Source: Triplophysa rosa
Lineage: Eukaryota; Chordata; Actinopteri; Cypriniformes; Nemacheilidae
Reading direction: 5' to 3'
DNA length: 64,000 nt
Assembly: GCF_024868665.1 (NCBI RefSeq)
Contig: NC_079895.1
Span: forward strand, 9,752,569-9,816,568
Under the pieces are notes generated by a model. The model was not told where the DNA came from, ran no database searches, and saw only the letters and a program-made list of their open reading frames with translations. Both the position numbers and the translations under genes were made by a program. Positions 24,301 through 36,300 of the stretch are shown here, in pieces; positions within the stretch are counted from its first letter, which is position 1, and each line of letters opens with the position of its first letter.

Positions 24301-27300
24301 TTTCCATGATCCAAACCAACCGTGCCAAAGGTAATCAGATAAGTAGTAAATAATATTATTTCAATAGAAGACAATAAGCACTCAATGTGAGATTAAGTTT
24401 GTGCTTAGTGACACATTTAGAAGGTGTTAAGGTAGTAAGGGGAAGGATGGAGGGAACTGTTGTATGCAGGTCATTAACACTCTCTACGGGGGGGTTGGGG
24501 TAGGGGTGTGTGTGTGGATGTGGTGTTGGTGATTCACAGATAAAGGGTGTTGATGATTCCATATGGTTTAAGGTAAACAAGGCTGTATACTGTATAACAG
24601 AGATCTGCTACCCAACTCAGTTAAAGTATTTTATAAAAAAGTATAAAATAAATGTAATATCTTGCAAAGCCTACTTTTGCATTTTAAGTTAATCTACTGA
24701 ATAATGACAAATGCAATGCATGCTAAATTTCCCCCAAAGATCCTAAAAAAAGTCACTGAACATATTAAAATGCACTCTTAAAAAATAAAGGCGCTTAAAA
24801 GGTTCTTCACCGCAATGCCATAGAAGAACCATTTTTGGTTACAAAAATAACCATTCAGCCAAAGGTTCTTTAAAGAACCATTTCTTTCTTACTTTTTACA
24901 ATTGGAAGAACCCTTTTTCGCCACAAAGAACCTTTTTGAAACAGAAAGGTCCTTCAGCCCTGTTGAAAAAAACAGCATATTAGGTATGTTTTGAAGCATG
25001 GTAGCTGGTTTAAGCTGGTCATGTGCTGGTCCTTAGCTGGTCCTGAGCTAGGAGCTAGCTGCTTGGGACCAGTTTAGGACCAGCTCAAACCTGCTACCTT
25101 GCTTCAAAACATAGCATATGCTGTTTTTTCAACAGGGAGATGTTAAACGTTCTGTTAAAAGGTTCTTCTATGGCATCAAGGAACCTTTTGAAGCACCTTT
25201 TTTTAAGAGTGTAAGAGCATTTTTTCAACTCATCTATCCCTTTCAACTGCATGCAACAGTGGAAAAAGAAGCCAGACTAAAAACATTATTCCTCTATATC
25301 AGACCACAGTTATGATTGCCCATCCTTATTCATGACTCCACGGATGAAAATGGATGTGCAAAAACCACGGCCAAAATATGATATAAATGCAATCTGTTAT
25401 TGTAAATTCAGCTCCTTTAGCCACAGACTGAAGTGTCATCCTCAATCACTCCCTCCGCTAATCCATCATGTAAATTTGATGTCGTCTTCAAGGGCTATCC
25501 ATCAGTCCTTAACAATAGCCTTGTTCTGCTCCTGTACTCATTACCAGAGTGCCTTGGCTGGTTGTCACAAACATTCAGTGTTTTATCCCCAATCTGAAGG
25601 GAAAGGCAAGTATTATGCTACTACAAAATGGAGGACACATCTATCTTGTGCGCTGAAGATTAAAAACAAATTGGTATTAGAAATGTTAAGAAATCAGCCA
25701 AGTACTGTATGAACAAATGGCAGATCTCTTTGGCGGTGGCTAAGATGTGATCTTTTTAAAGGCCAGCCATGATTGCAGCATCTGGCAGGTGCTTAGTATT
25801 GGGTCAAAAAAGTAGATTTTGTTGAAAACAAAGGAAGATATTTTTAAGAATGTGGGAAACTAAACCATTCTGGGGCACCATTGACGATCATAGTATTTTA
25901 TTCTTACTATGGAAGTCAATAGTGCCCCAGAACTGTTTGGATACAAACATTCCAAATATCTTTTTTTTGTATGTTAAGCAGAACAACAAAATTCATATAG
26001 GCTTGGAACAACTTGAGGGTGAGTAAATGGTGACAGAATTTTTTTATTTTTGGGTGAATTATCCCATTAATAGCCAAAGTTGGAAATCACTTTTGACCGG
26101 GACTTTGTATTCAGCAGTATACTAAAAATGAATCAGTTTCTGTGTGACAATCACCAATTTGTTTGTTTGGGCAGTCTGAAATATACTTTCTGTTTAGAAA
26201 AGCTGGCATAATTTTATTTTTAGCAAGCATTTCTAAAAAAAAGTAAAAAGCTTTCAAAAAGAAATAAGTTCTTCACATTCCTAGTCATGTTCCTCTCAAA
26301 CGTCACTGATGCCAGAGTTCAACCTTACATGCAGAGACAATCACTTTGACATATTAATTGCCACCCACTGATATGTGGGTGGAAGAGTTTGGTCCTGTCT
26401 GTCCACCATGTCCCTAATTCTGGGCCATCAGAGGCATAATTTACCCCAGCCCTCTGATGGTCCAAGACGACTGTGTAGCCACCCTGAGTCATATGACTCA
26501 CTCAAACAGCTGTGAACAGTATTAATAGATGGTGCGCCCTCATCAGATAGATGGCGAACAGATTAATGAATAAACTTGATATTTATTTTGTGAGAAAGGA
26601 ATAAACAGAAGTTTCTCAGAAAGGGCAGACAAACTGACTTCATTCACAACAATCAGTGTTTTCAATGAAAAAGAAGTTTCCAAGTATTGGGTGATTGCTA
26701 TAATGGAAGTTTGATCAGAGATGCCATCCAAAGGTATTGTATGTCTGAAAGCCAAGAAATTCAAGCCAAACCTGTTTTCTTTTTATTTATACATTTATAC
26801 TTCACCAGTCTTTAAACTACTTTTAAAATATAATATTGTGTTAAAATGGTGTTCATGGAATCTTATTACCTAACTAACCTAACGTATGCAAATGAAAACC
26901 AATCATTATAAAATTAAAATCAGCCCCTGATAGAGACTTCAAAGACAGCAATTACACCTGTTTGATTGGACTGTGAGTATAATGGCTTGTTCCAATTACT
27001 ATTGTACACAAAGTAAGAGTTTGGAAAGTCTGCTGAAAGTCATATTCAATACAATAGAAGAGAAAGCATCTCATTCTGTTTTTAAATACGGTATATGTTA
27101 AACACAACCATATTTAAAGTTAGCCCTGTATGATACAAGCCAGCCAGGTTTCATTGGTAACACTTTAAAATCAGGTTGCATTAGTTAACATGTAGTTAAA
27201 GGGACAGTTCACCCAAAAATGAAAATTCTGTCTTCATTTATTCACCCTCAAGTTGTTATAAATCTGCCTACATGTCTTTGTTCTGATGAACACAGAGAAC

Positions 27301-30300
27301 GATATTTGGAAGAATGCTTGTAAACAAACAGTTCTTGGCCACAATTGACTAACATGATAAAAATGACAAAGGTAGTCAAAAGTGCCCCACAACTGTTTGC
27401 TTTCCATCACTCTTCAAAATATCTTCTTTTGTGTTCAACAGCCTTTTTTTCAACCAAAGCTACTTACAGAGAGTTCAAAAACTCTCTGAAAGACACTCTT
27501 AACTCCATGGGCGTTAGTCAACATGTGTCAGGACCCACTGACCTTCATAATCATACTTTAGATTAATACTGTTTTACGGTATAAATGTGGACACGTTAAA
27601 ATCCTTCAGCAGAGTGAAGACATTTCGGATCATTATCTGGTATTATGTTTGCTTCACTGGCCTACGGCTGAAAATCAAACTCCTTGTTACAAATATGGTA
27701 GAACAATAACTTCAACTAGCAAAGATGCGTTTCTCGATAATCTGCCTGAATTGTCTCAAATCTCTAGCATGAGAAATAACCTTGAAGATTTTGACATTAC
27801 CATTGAAAATTTTAACTCCACCTTCTCGGAAACGCTAGAAACAGTTGCTCCTCTGCGTTTAAAGAAGATTAAAAATGGCAGCCCAACACCGTGGTATAAT
27901 AAACACACTCAGGCTCTAAAGAAAGCAGCCCGAAAAAAGGAGCGCAACTTTAAGAAAACTAAATTAGAGGTATTTCGTACAGCATGGAAGGATAGTATTC
28001 GAAAATACAGGAAAGCCCTAAAAATGTCTAGATCCACCTACTTTTCATCACTAATAGAAGAAAACCAGCACAACCCTAGGTTTTTATTTAACATAGTGGC
28101 TAAATTAACAAAAAATAAATCGTCAGCGACTTCAGATTCTGGATATCAGCATAAAAGTGATGAATTTATGAACTACTTCACAAATAAAATCCAAGATATT
28201 AGAGAAAAAATTATAACAATACAACCAGAAGTGAAACCCGCTGCACAAACTAACTACAGTGCCCCTAAGGAGAAATTGCAATTATTTTATACCGTAGATC
28301 ACGATGAACTGTTTAAAATCATTAGATCATCTAAATCAACAACATGCATGCTAGACCCTATACCTAAAAATCTACTGAAAGAGATGCTCCCAGAAATTAT
28401 AAATCCTCTTCTTAGTATTATTAACTCATCTCTGACATTAGGACATGTGCCTAAAGCATATAGGGTGGCTGTTATAAGGCCCCTTGTCAAAAACCCCAAC
28501 TCGACCCTAGAGAACTAGGGAACTACAGGCCTATATCGAATCTACATTTAATATCTAAAGTTCTGGAAAAAGTAGTTTCAACTCAATTATGCTCCTTCCT
28601 CCAAAGGAATGACATCAATGAAGAATTCCAGTCTGGATTTAGAGCATGTCACTGTACAGAGACTGCTTTGATCAGAGTTACAAATGATCTGCTATTGGCG
28701 TCTGACCAAGGTTGTATCTCGTTATTGGTGTTGCTAGACCTTAGTGCTGCATTCGACACCATTGACCACAGCACACTCCCAAGTAGACTCGAAAATTACG
28801 TTGGCATTAAGGGAATAGCTTTGAAATGGTTTAAATCTTATTTATCTGACCGTTTTCAATTTGTAGCAATAAACAATGAGGTGTCACGCAAATCGCAAGT
28901 CCAGTACGGTGTACCACAGGGCTCAGTCTTAGGGCCTCTGCTCTTCGCATTATACATGCTACCTCTAGGAGATATAATAAAGTGTCACAGAGTTAGCTTT
29001 CACTGTTATGCTGATGATACTCAACTTTATATTTCCTCGAAGCCTCATGAAACACAGCAGTTCCATCGAATAATGGAATGCATAGTCGATATAAAAAACT
29101 GGATGAGTAACAACTTTTTATTACTGAACTCGGACAAAACAGAAGTGTTACTTATTGGACCGAAAACCGCCATACGTAACAACCAAGAATACTGCTTAAC
29201 TATAGACGGATGTTCCATAAAACCCTCGTCGTCAGCTAAGAATCTTGGCATTCTATTCTATAGTAATCTGTCATGTGAGAGCCACGTCGCCAACACCTAA
29301 AATTGCGTTTTTACATCTTAAGAATATATCTAAACTACGTCATATGCTGTCACTGTCAGATGCAGAGAAGTTAATTCATGCATTCATGACATCAAGACTA
29401 GATTACTGTACTGCACTGTTTTAGGTGGCTGCCCTGCAGGCTTATTACAAAAACTCCAAATGGTCCAAAATGCGGCAGCTCGAGTTCTTACACGTACAAA
29501 AAAGTATGAACATATTAGCCCGGTTCTGTCAACCTTGCACTGGTTACCTATAAAGCATCGCATTAACTTTAAAATCTTGTTTATTACCTATAAAGCCCTA
29601 CATGGTTTAGCTCCTCAGTACTTGAGTGAACTCCTCTTGTATTACAGTCCTTCACATGCATTACGCTCTCAGGCATCCTGTCAGTTGGTAATACCTAGAA
29701 TTTCAAAATCAAGTGCAGGTGATAGATCCTTTTCCTATCTAGTGCCTAAACTTTGGAATAGTCTTCCCTGCACTGTCCGGGAACACTCTGTCAGTTTAAA
29801 TCTAGACTAAAGATCATCTTTTTAATCTTGCATACACTACACTTCCATAATATAAATCATCAGAGGGTTTAGGCTGCATTAGTTAGATCAACCGGAACCA
29901 GGAACACAACTGATGTACTTGTTGCATCAAAGAGTGCAGAACAGTACTCTACTCTCAGCCAGTCTTGTCTCATTGTTCCGAGGTTACCACAGCGAGCACG
30001 ATACAGTTCATGCCCAGACCTGATGGTAGAGCAGAGAATGGGAAGCGGCGACCTGACAAGAGCTGAGATGTTAGAGCTGGATAAAGAAGGATGCGGTGAC
30101 TTGACACGTCTTCACTACAAAATTTCAAATGCTATTAGAGTATTAATGATAATCTTAAATCTATAATTTACCTTATTAGTGAGTTTATTTATTTTCATTT
30201 AGCTTTGTTGTGCAAGCACTGTCGAGCTTGTGCAGAGGCAGCAGATTTTGCCAGAGGGGAACTGGAATCCCCTGGTTGGGCCTGGGTTCTCCTGAGGGTT

Positions 30301-33300
30301 TTTTTCTCGATTGGAGTTTTGGGTTCCTCGCCACAATTTGCATACTGTTTTGCACCATTTGCCTGGCCGGGGGGCTGCTTTAGAATTTTAAAGTTTTACT
30401 TAATTAATATTGCATATAGGAATTTATAGTCCTTTTAATATTTGACCTGTGTTTCTCTCTCCTTTATCTTAAATGTGTGCTTTCACTGTGCGTGTCTGTG
30501 TGTGTGCGTGCTTGTCTGTGTGTGTGTGTATGTGTGTGTGCGTGCGCGTCCGTGTGTGTGTCTATGTCTGTTAGTACGTGTGCATATTGTGTGTGTGGAG
30601 TGTTTTGTATGTGGGTATGTCTGTCTTCTGTGTTTTCACCTTTTTCTTTTTTCTTGTATTTACAGGTATAACTTTAATTGTTTTGCTTATAGTCAATATG
30701 TCTAATGTACAGCTGCTTTGTAACAATGAAAATGATAAAAAGCGCTATATAAATAAAGTTGAGTTGAGATTACCAGGGCCTGGCCAAGGAGTTGTGCCGC
30801 ATGCTCAGTGAGATAGGGTCTAACCTTTCTAATGTTGAATAAAGCATATCGGCATGACCGCGTTGTCACATTGAAGGACAGCTGTTCATCAAATATATAA
30901 ATATTCAAGAATATGAATGCATTAACTAATGTTTATAAATGAACCCTTACTGTTATGTTACGTCAATCTCTCAGTGCTGTGAGAGAGATGCATATATAAA
31001 AACCAGCCGGAAACTGAGGACCACTGGATTAATACCTTTTAGTTCTATTAATTTGCACACCATTTCTGAAATTACTTGCAGGCATTATAAATCCCTTTCC
31101 TGGTGCTATTCAATCCATTTGCATTGACACAGCCCTTCATTCCACTCTTTTATAGAGGCACGCTCCAAATGACATGTTTATTAAGGGAAAGCTACAAATA
31201 CTTTCAAGTGTTGCCTTTTTGCATGAGATTCTATTCACACAGACTGTGTTAGTAAATGGCTTTTGACATTTTTTGCTTTTATTCAAATCTTTAGTAAAAT
31301 AGGACTTCTGTATCCTGCAGCCTGTTAAACAGTGGCTTGGTATATAACAAACTTCAGTAAGGTAATTATTTCCCCCTTGTTGTTCGTCTACTTTGTGTCG
31401 TGGAGCGTGAAATGATTATGTGCTAGGCTGGGCAGCACTGGGTGTGAGGGACACATCTGTCCTGGCTAATAATGCTGCATACCTACAGCAGACCTGCAGC
31501 CATGAAGACAGGCCAAATCATGTAAAGAATGAGGGGCAGTGTATTGGTTTATAGACAAGTTTAAAGGTAATCTATGATATATGATACTTTTCAGAGCTGT
31601 GGCCTAGTAGTTGGAACACATCAAAGCTCTATTGAACATGGTGTTCATATGTGTGTATTTGGATCCTACAGACCCCCCACAGGGCTTCATGTGTCCTCTT
31701 AGCTATATTGTTGATATAAAGAAAGTAATATATCACAATAAAAAAGGATGAACAGGCACGTGCTATATAAAATGTCAAAAATCAGAAAGTAAGTTTCTTC
31801 TCAGCTGACATTTTACTGTGCCACTAATTAGTGTGCGGTCGAAAAACCATAGAGGAAATTAAAGTGTCGCTTTTGGCCTCGTCACCCATATTTGCAGTGA
31901 AACGACAGAGTGGTGACCCTTGTTTGGACACAATTTCCTCTTCCACTATGCCCAAGCACATATTAACCCGGAAGGCATGTGACCTTTCCATGTAATTTGA
32001 AGTGTGGATCAGACCCGCTGTGTGAGCTACCCACACCATATGGTGACATGAGGTTACTAGAATACATGTTTGTTTTATCTGAACCATAATCTCTGCTGTC
32101 ACACCCAAGATGTAGCATCACTCTTGACAAAAGCATTTAAAAAAGTTTAATCTGTATGTATATACTGTATGACATACTCTTAAAGTGATGGTTCAACAAA
32201 AAAATGAAAATTCTGTCATCCTTTACTCACACTCTTGTCATTTTAAACCTGTATGAATTTTTAAGATAGTGCCATTGGTGTTTGGTGTAAAATTCTTACC
32301 TTAAGGAGCTGCCAGGTGTTACGTAATAATCCTAAATTCCATTTCCCTGCGTTTTCTTCAGTGCGTTCATGAGTAAAACAGAACTCCACCAATAAAAACA
32401 GTAATGAAGAAAGCTCAAGACAAAGCTCCACTGGGACATGAGCACATGGAATATAACTCATCTAAGTCACGTGATGCTAACTCAAACACATCTCGGAAAG
32501 CAAAGGAACCTGGGGATGTCAACTGACATGAAACATGACTTTGAGCGTAAATGATACATATATCTATACAGTAATGCTGGCATTGAATTTACATAAACAT
32601 TATTATTAGACACTTAGTTTTTTTTATTGGGCCCACATGAAATTTGAACACACAGATCGCTCCAGAAAGTTATGCAGAAATGTTCTACACATTACACAAT
32701 GTCATTACCATGTTGCAATGAACATTTTGGCTAATGCCTGTAAATGCCTGTATGTATCAGATACAGTATTCTTCAGATATTTCCGTTCTATTTTTACCAA
32801 TTAAAATGTTTTTCCCCAAAAAATCAACACAAAAAAGTACAAAAAAACGTCTGCAGATTGCGTATAAACTCTGCACGTGTTTGATGGGAAAAGGCAATGC
32901 GTCACACCACAGGACCAAAGGAAGGTCACACCAAATAGCTGAGATCATTTCTACAGATGGAAGACAGCTCCAACGGAAAAACGTTGAGTGAAACTGTGCC
33001 AAATCTTTCACACGGTTCCTTAAAAACCTAATTAACTTGTGTATTAACTTGTGTTGCAAGAGGGAAAAATCAATGAGAAAAGTGAGAAGAAACTGCCACG
33101 TTGAGCTCTTTCCCACAAAGTTGAAGAATAACAGATTCAAAGCAAAACGAGGTCACATAAAAAGCAAAGAAGACCATGTAATCGTGCTCCATTTTTCCCA
33201 GTCTGGGAAGACAATTACAATCTCACAAAATACATCTGATTTTCACAGTATGCTGTGACAACATATAAAAAGGAAATACTCACATATGCAAATAACATGC

Positions 33301-36300
33301 AGCCTGTTGAAAACACAGGAGATGTGAGCAAAACGGAATCATACACAGCTGGTCACCAGCTGTCAGATAAAACATAATGATCAGAAAAATGATTGAATGG
33401 AAAGCAAGCCAAACTCATAGCTGTTCTGGTAATATTTATGCTATTATAAAGAAACCACAGCGTGTTCATGACGCAAAGCAGAATTAATTTATATAGGGTG
33501 CAACAAACAACCTATCATGGCTTAGAGCGATTTTTTAAACAGTGGTAACAGCATTATGATAAAAACACTGTTGTTCAATGAACTGTTACATTAATTTTTT
33601 ATAATTACTGGAAATTTACATATCAATTTCAATTAGATTTTTTCACAGGCAACACAAATTCAATGTTTTTAAAGGTCCAGTGCGTAATTTTTGGGAGGAT
33701 CTAGTGACATAAATGCAATATAATATAAATAATTATACATCAGTTCTCTCTGGTTCTCGAATCTGATTGGCTGATTGCCGTGAGATATTCCACCAGGATC
33801 ATCACGGGAACTGACCGTTGAACCGCTTCACTGACTGTTTGTATCACTCCGCCACTAAACTAACTCGGACTATGCTGTCCTCACAACTGCGTTACTCTGA
33901 AGAAGTTAGATTGCTAGCAAACAAACACACAAAGCAGTTTATCCTTTCCAGAATGTTTACTTCTGTGATGCTTTCTCTTTTTTTTGTAAAACTGGCATAC
34001 AATAAACAAGATATGAAATTACTAACTGCACATTAATTCGTTTGGTATAGCCGACATATAAACGCGTGCACTGCGATCTGCACATGGGTGTACATGTGAT
34101 GCGATGGGACTTTCTTTCATTATCATTATATCGATCACAGTTTAACTTCCAAGAATCAATATTACGTTAACACATAATATGAACGCTTATGGAAAGTAAA
34201 TAAACTTACAGGCATATCTTTCTCCAAGGCAAAGATTATTCGCGTTGTGAACCGAAACAAGGCTACTGATGTACGATGAATGAGATCTAAATCTCAACAC
34301 TGCGCAAACTTCAATACTGGAAAATGGCCACTAGGTGGCGACCATACACCATGATTATTGGAACACACTTAACGTTGTCAGTGTTGGCGGTGTCTCTAGC
34401 AATTTATTAACAGCGCTCTGCACTCATTGTTTATCTTGTTATCTCCTTCAGCAAAGAAGTGAAAACATGACGACATCTTTGTCCTGTGAGAGCCTCCATA
34501 GTGCTTCGAAAGGGAGGGGTGGAGTGAGCCGTTGGTTGCAATTCGCAACCTCACCACTAGATGCTGCTAAAAGCTCCACATTGCTCCTTTAAACAACAGA
34601 CCTAAAAACAAATAAATTAAGTATCTGTTCTAAAAAAACACACGTGTAGCCAAGAAACAAAGACGGAAACACTGAATGTGAGTGTACATGCAGTAAAAGA
34701 CAGAGTTAGTAAGCAATAGTCCATTTCTGTCAATACAGTAGAGCCTCCAAAGAATTACACACTGGACCTTAAAAAAAATTACTATGTATGGAGTGTAAAA
34801 TATCTCACACTACCACCACTATTGTATCCTCATAAAGATAAGATGGCCTTTATGTGGTCTATAAATGCCATCAGCAGGTCATGAAGCTGTCAATGGTTTG
34901 AGTGTCAGGTGAGTCAGAGGTTGTTTTTGACTCTTTTGAGTGTGTGCATTCATGCACAGAAAGCTAATGGATTTCTGTGGGCTCACAACAAAGTCTGCGC
35001 ACCTTCACCATCCAGTGGAAGCGACTGCAATGACAGCCAACATCGCCAAGTATTAGTAAAACTCCTTTGAAGTGATGTCTGTAAAATATTTTTAAAAGGG
35101 TTACAGAACAGCAGTATGGCACCCAAAAGAGCTCTTTGAAAAACTGCCTGTTCGGCTGAACAGAAGCACTGTGAAATTCAAATGAGACCTTTGATTCAAA
35201 TGTAGCTAATGACACACAACATGGGACATCAAGGCGGGGGTGTACTAAACCACGGGATGCTTGATTTACAAATATCAACAGGACCTTCTTTTCAGAACAC
35301 ATTCACAAGTAACAGACCATCAAGTGGGAACTGTGTATTAGGGCTCTTACCTCCACACGTCTTTCCATCATATGTTGGACAGAGCCAGTCATGGCATTCG
35401 CAGCGCGGTCCATAGAACGTTCCGGGTTCAGTAACCTGGCATATGCAAATCCCACATTCACACTCGCCTCTCCCACTACAGATCAACCCATCGGAGGTCC
35501 GACAGCGCCTCAGTGATGATTCGGTGGAGATCTTACACTCTCCACCCACCTGCCTGCAAAACACAGAGTGTTCAGTCAACCCCTGACCTTTGCCTTCCAC
35601 ATCAAACCTCTGTTCGCTGCCTGCAGGTGAACATATGCCAGATGGTGGGTGGGTGGGTGGTGGTTTGCAATCTTCCCTTTTACCAGTAATTAAAACCAGA
35701 CTGCCTTTCTTATTGTGGAAAATCTTTTATTTTTGAAGATGGACGTTTTTAACAGAGTCAACAATAATTTACTGGATTTCCTGTCTTTGTGTCTTACCTG
35801 AGCCTACAAACTAAAATGTGAGCTAAAGAACAAACCCTGGCAGGAATATAAATGCAATAATTGATGTCATGTGGAAATAGTTACTTTAGTGCAAATGGAG
35901 CCGTCACGGCTCAGCCGTGACTCATAAGATATGATTCTGAACAGATCTTAAAACAGCAGAAGCTCATGACTAGAGGAAGATTTTGTTCATTCAATGAAAG
36001 AGAATCTGAGTTTGGAAAAAGCAGAATAAAACTAAAAGACCTAATGAAAATACGAAATATAATAGAATTAAATTATTAATTATATTACAAAATATAAATC
36101 TTCTTTTTTTAATACAATTTATTCTTTACAGTGGTGGCAAACATAGGTTAAGCAGCAGCACATGTTGGTAAGGAATCTATAGAAAATGGTGTCCAACTCA
36201 CCAAGAACAAGAATTTCATAACAAACCTACTCAAAACAGACGTCAGACAGTATTTCACTGTTTATTATTTTCACACCCAAGTTCCCATGTGAAAAATGTT

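Larger units (their letters stand above)
27445..30765 (+). mobile_element. L2/CR1-group LINE, 5'-truncated and frameshifted
   Basis: The element begins inside the endonuclease domain ([20 protein letters not shown]; then SDHYLVLCL near 27630). It continues through a basic linker and a reverse transcriptase with [48 protein letters not shown] and the catalytic [10 protein letters not shown] near 29010-29040. The C-terminal part includes [20 protein letters not shown]. It ends in the LINE tail AGCGCTATATAAATAAAGTT. At least four frameshifts break the frame (near 28490, 29297, 29420 and 29790), so it cannot make a full protein. The [11 protein letters not shown] and LGPLLF motifs and the tail favour the L2/CR1/Rex1 (Jockey-superfamily) group. 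It is an old copy lying in an intron antisense to itgbl1. Confidence 0.9.
24271..35350. other. itgbl1 intron 2, LINE- and MITE-bearing
   Basis: This large intron holds a MITE-in-MITE insertion (24773-25211), MITE copies 4 (25818-26070), 5 (27196-27443) and 6 (32180-32270), a decayed L2-like LINE (27445-30765) with a GT-rich microsatellite, and a composite repeat (33672-34769). The intervals 30770-32170 and 32270-33670 show only AT-rich DNA without recognisable genes. Confidence 0.7.

Noticed and set aside
25332..25712. 126-codon open frame
   Set aside because: No motif, no splice context, ordinary intron composition; consistent with a chance ORF.
30442..30811. Cysteine/valine-rich small ORFs
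   Set aside because: They are translations of the GT-rich microsatellite in the LINE 3' region.
32757..33140. 127-codon minus-strand open frame
   Set aside because: Low-complexity aromatic-rich translation without domain or conserved motif; chance ORF in an intron.
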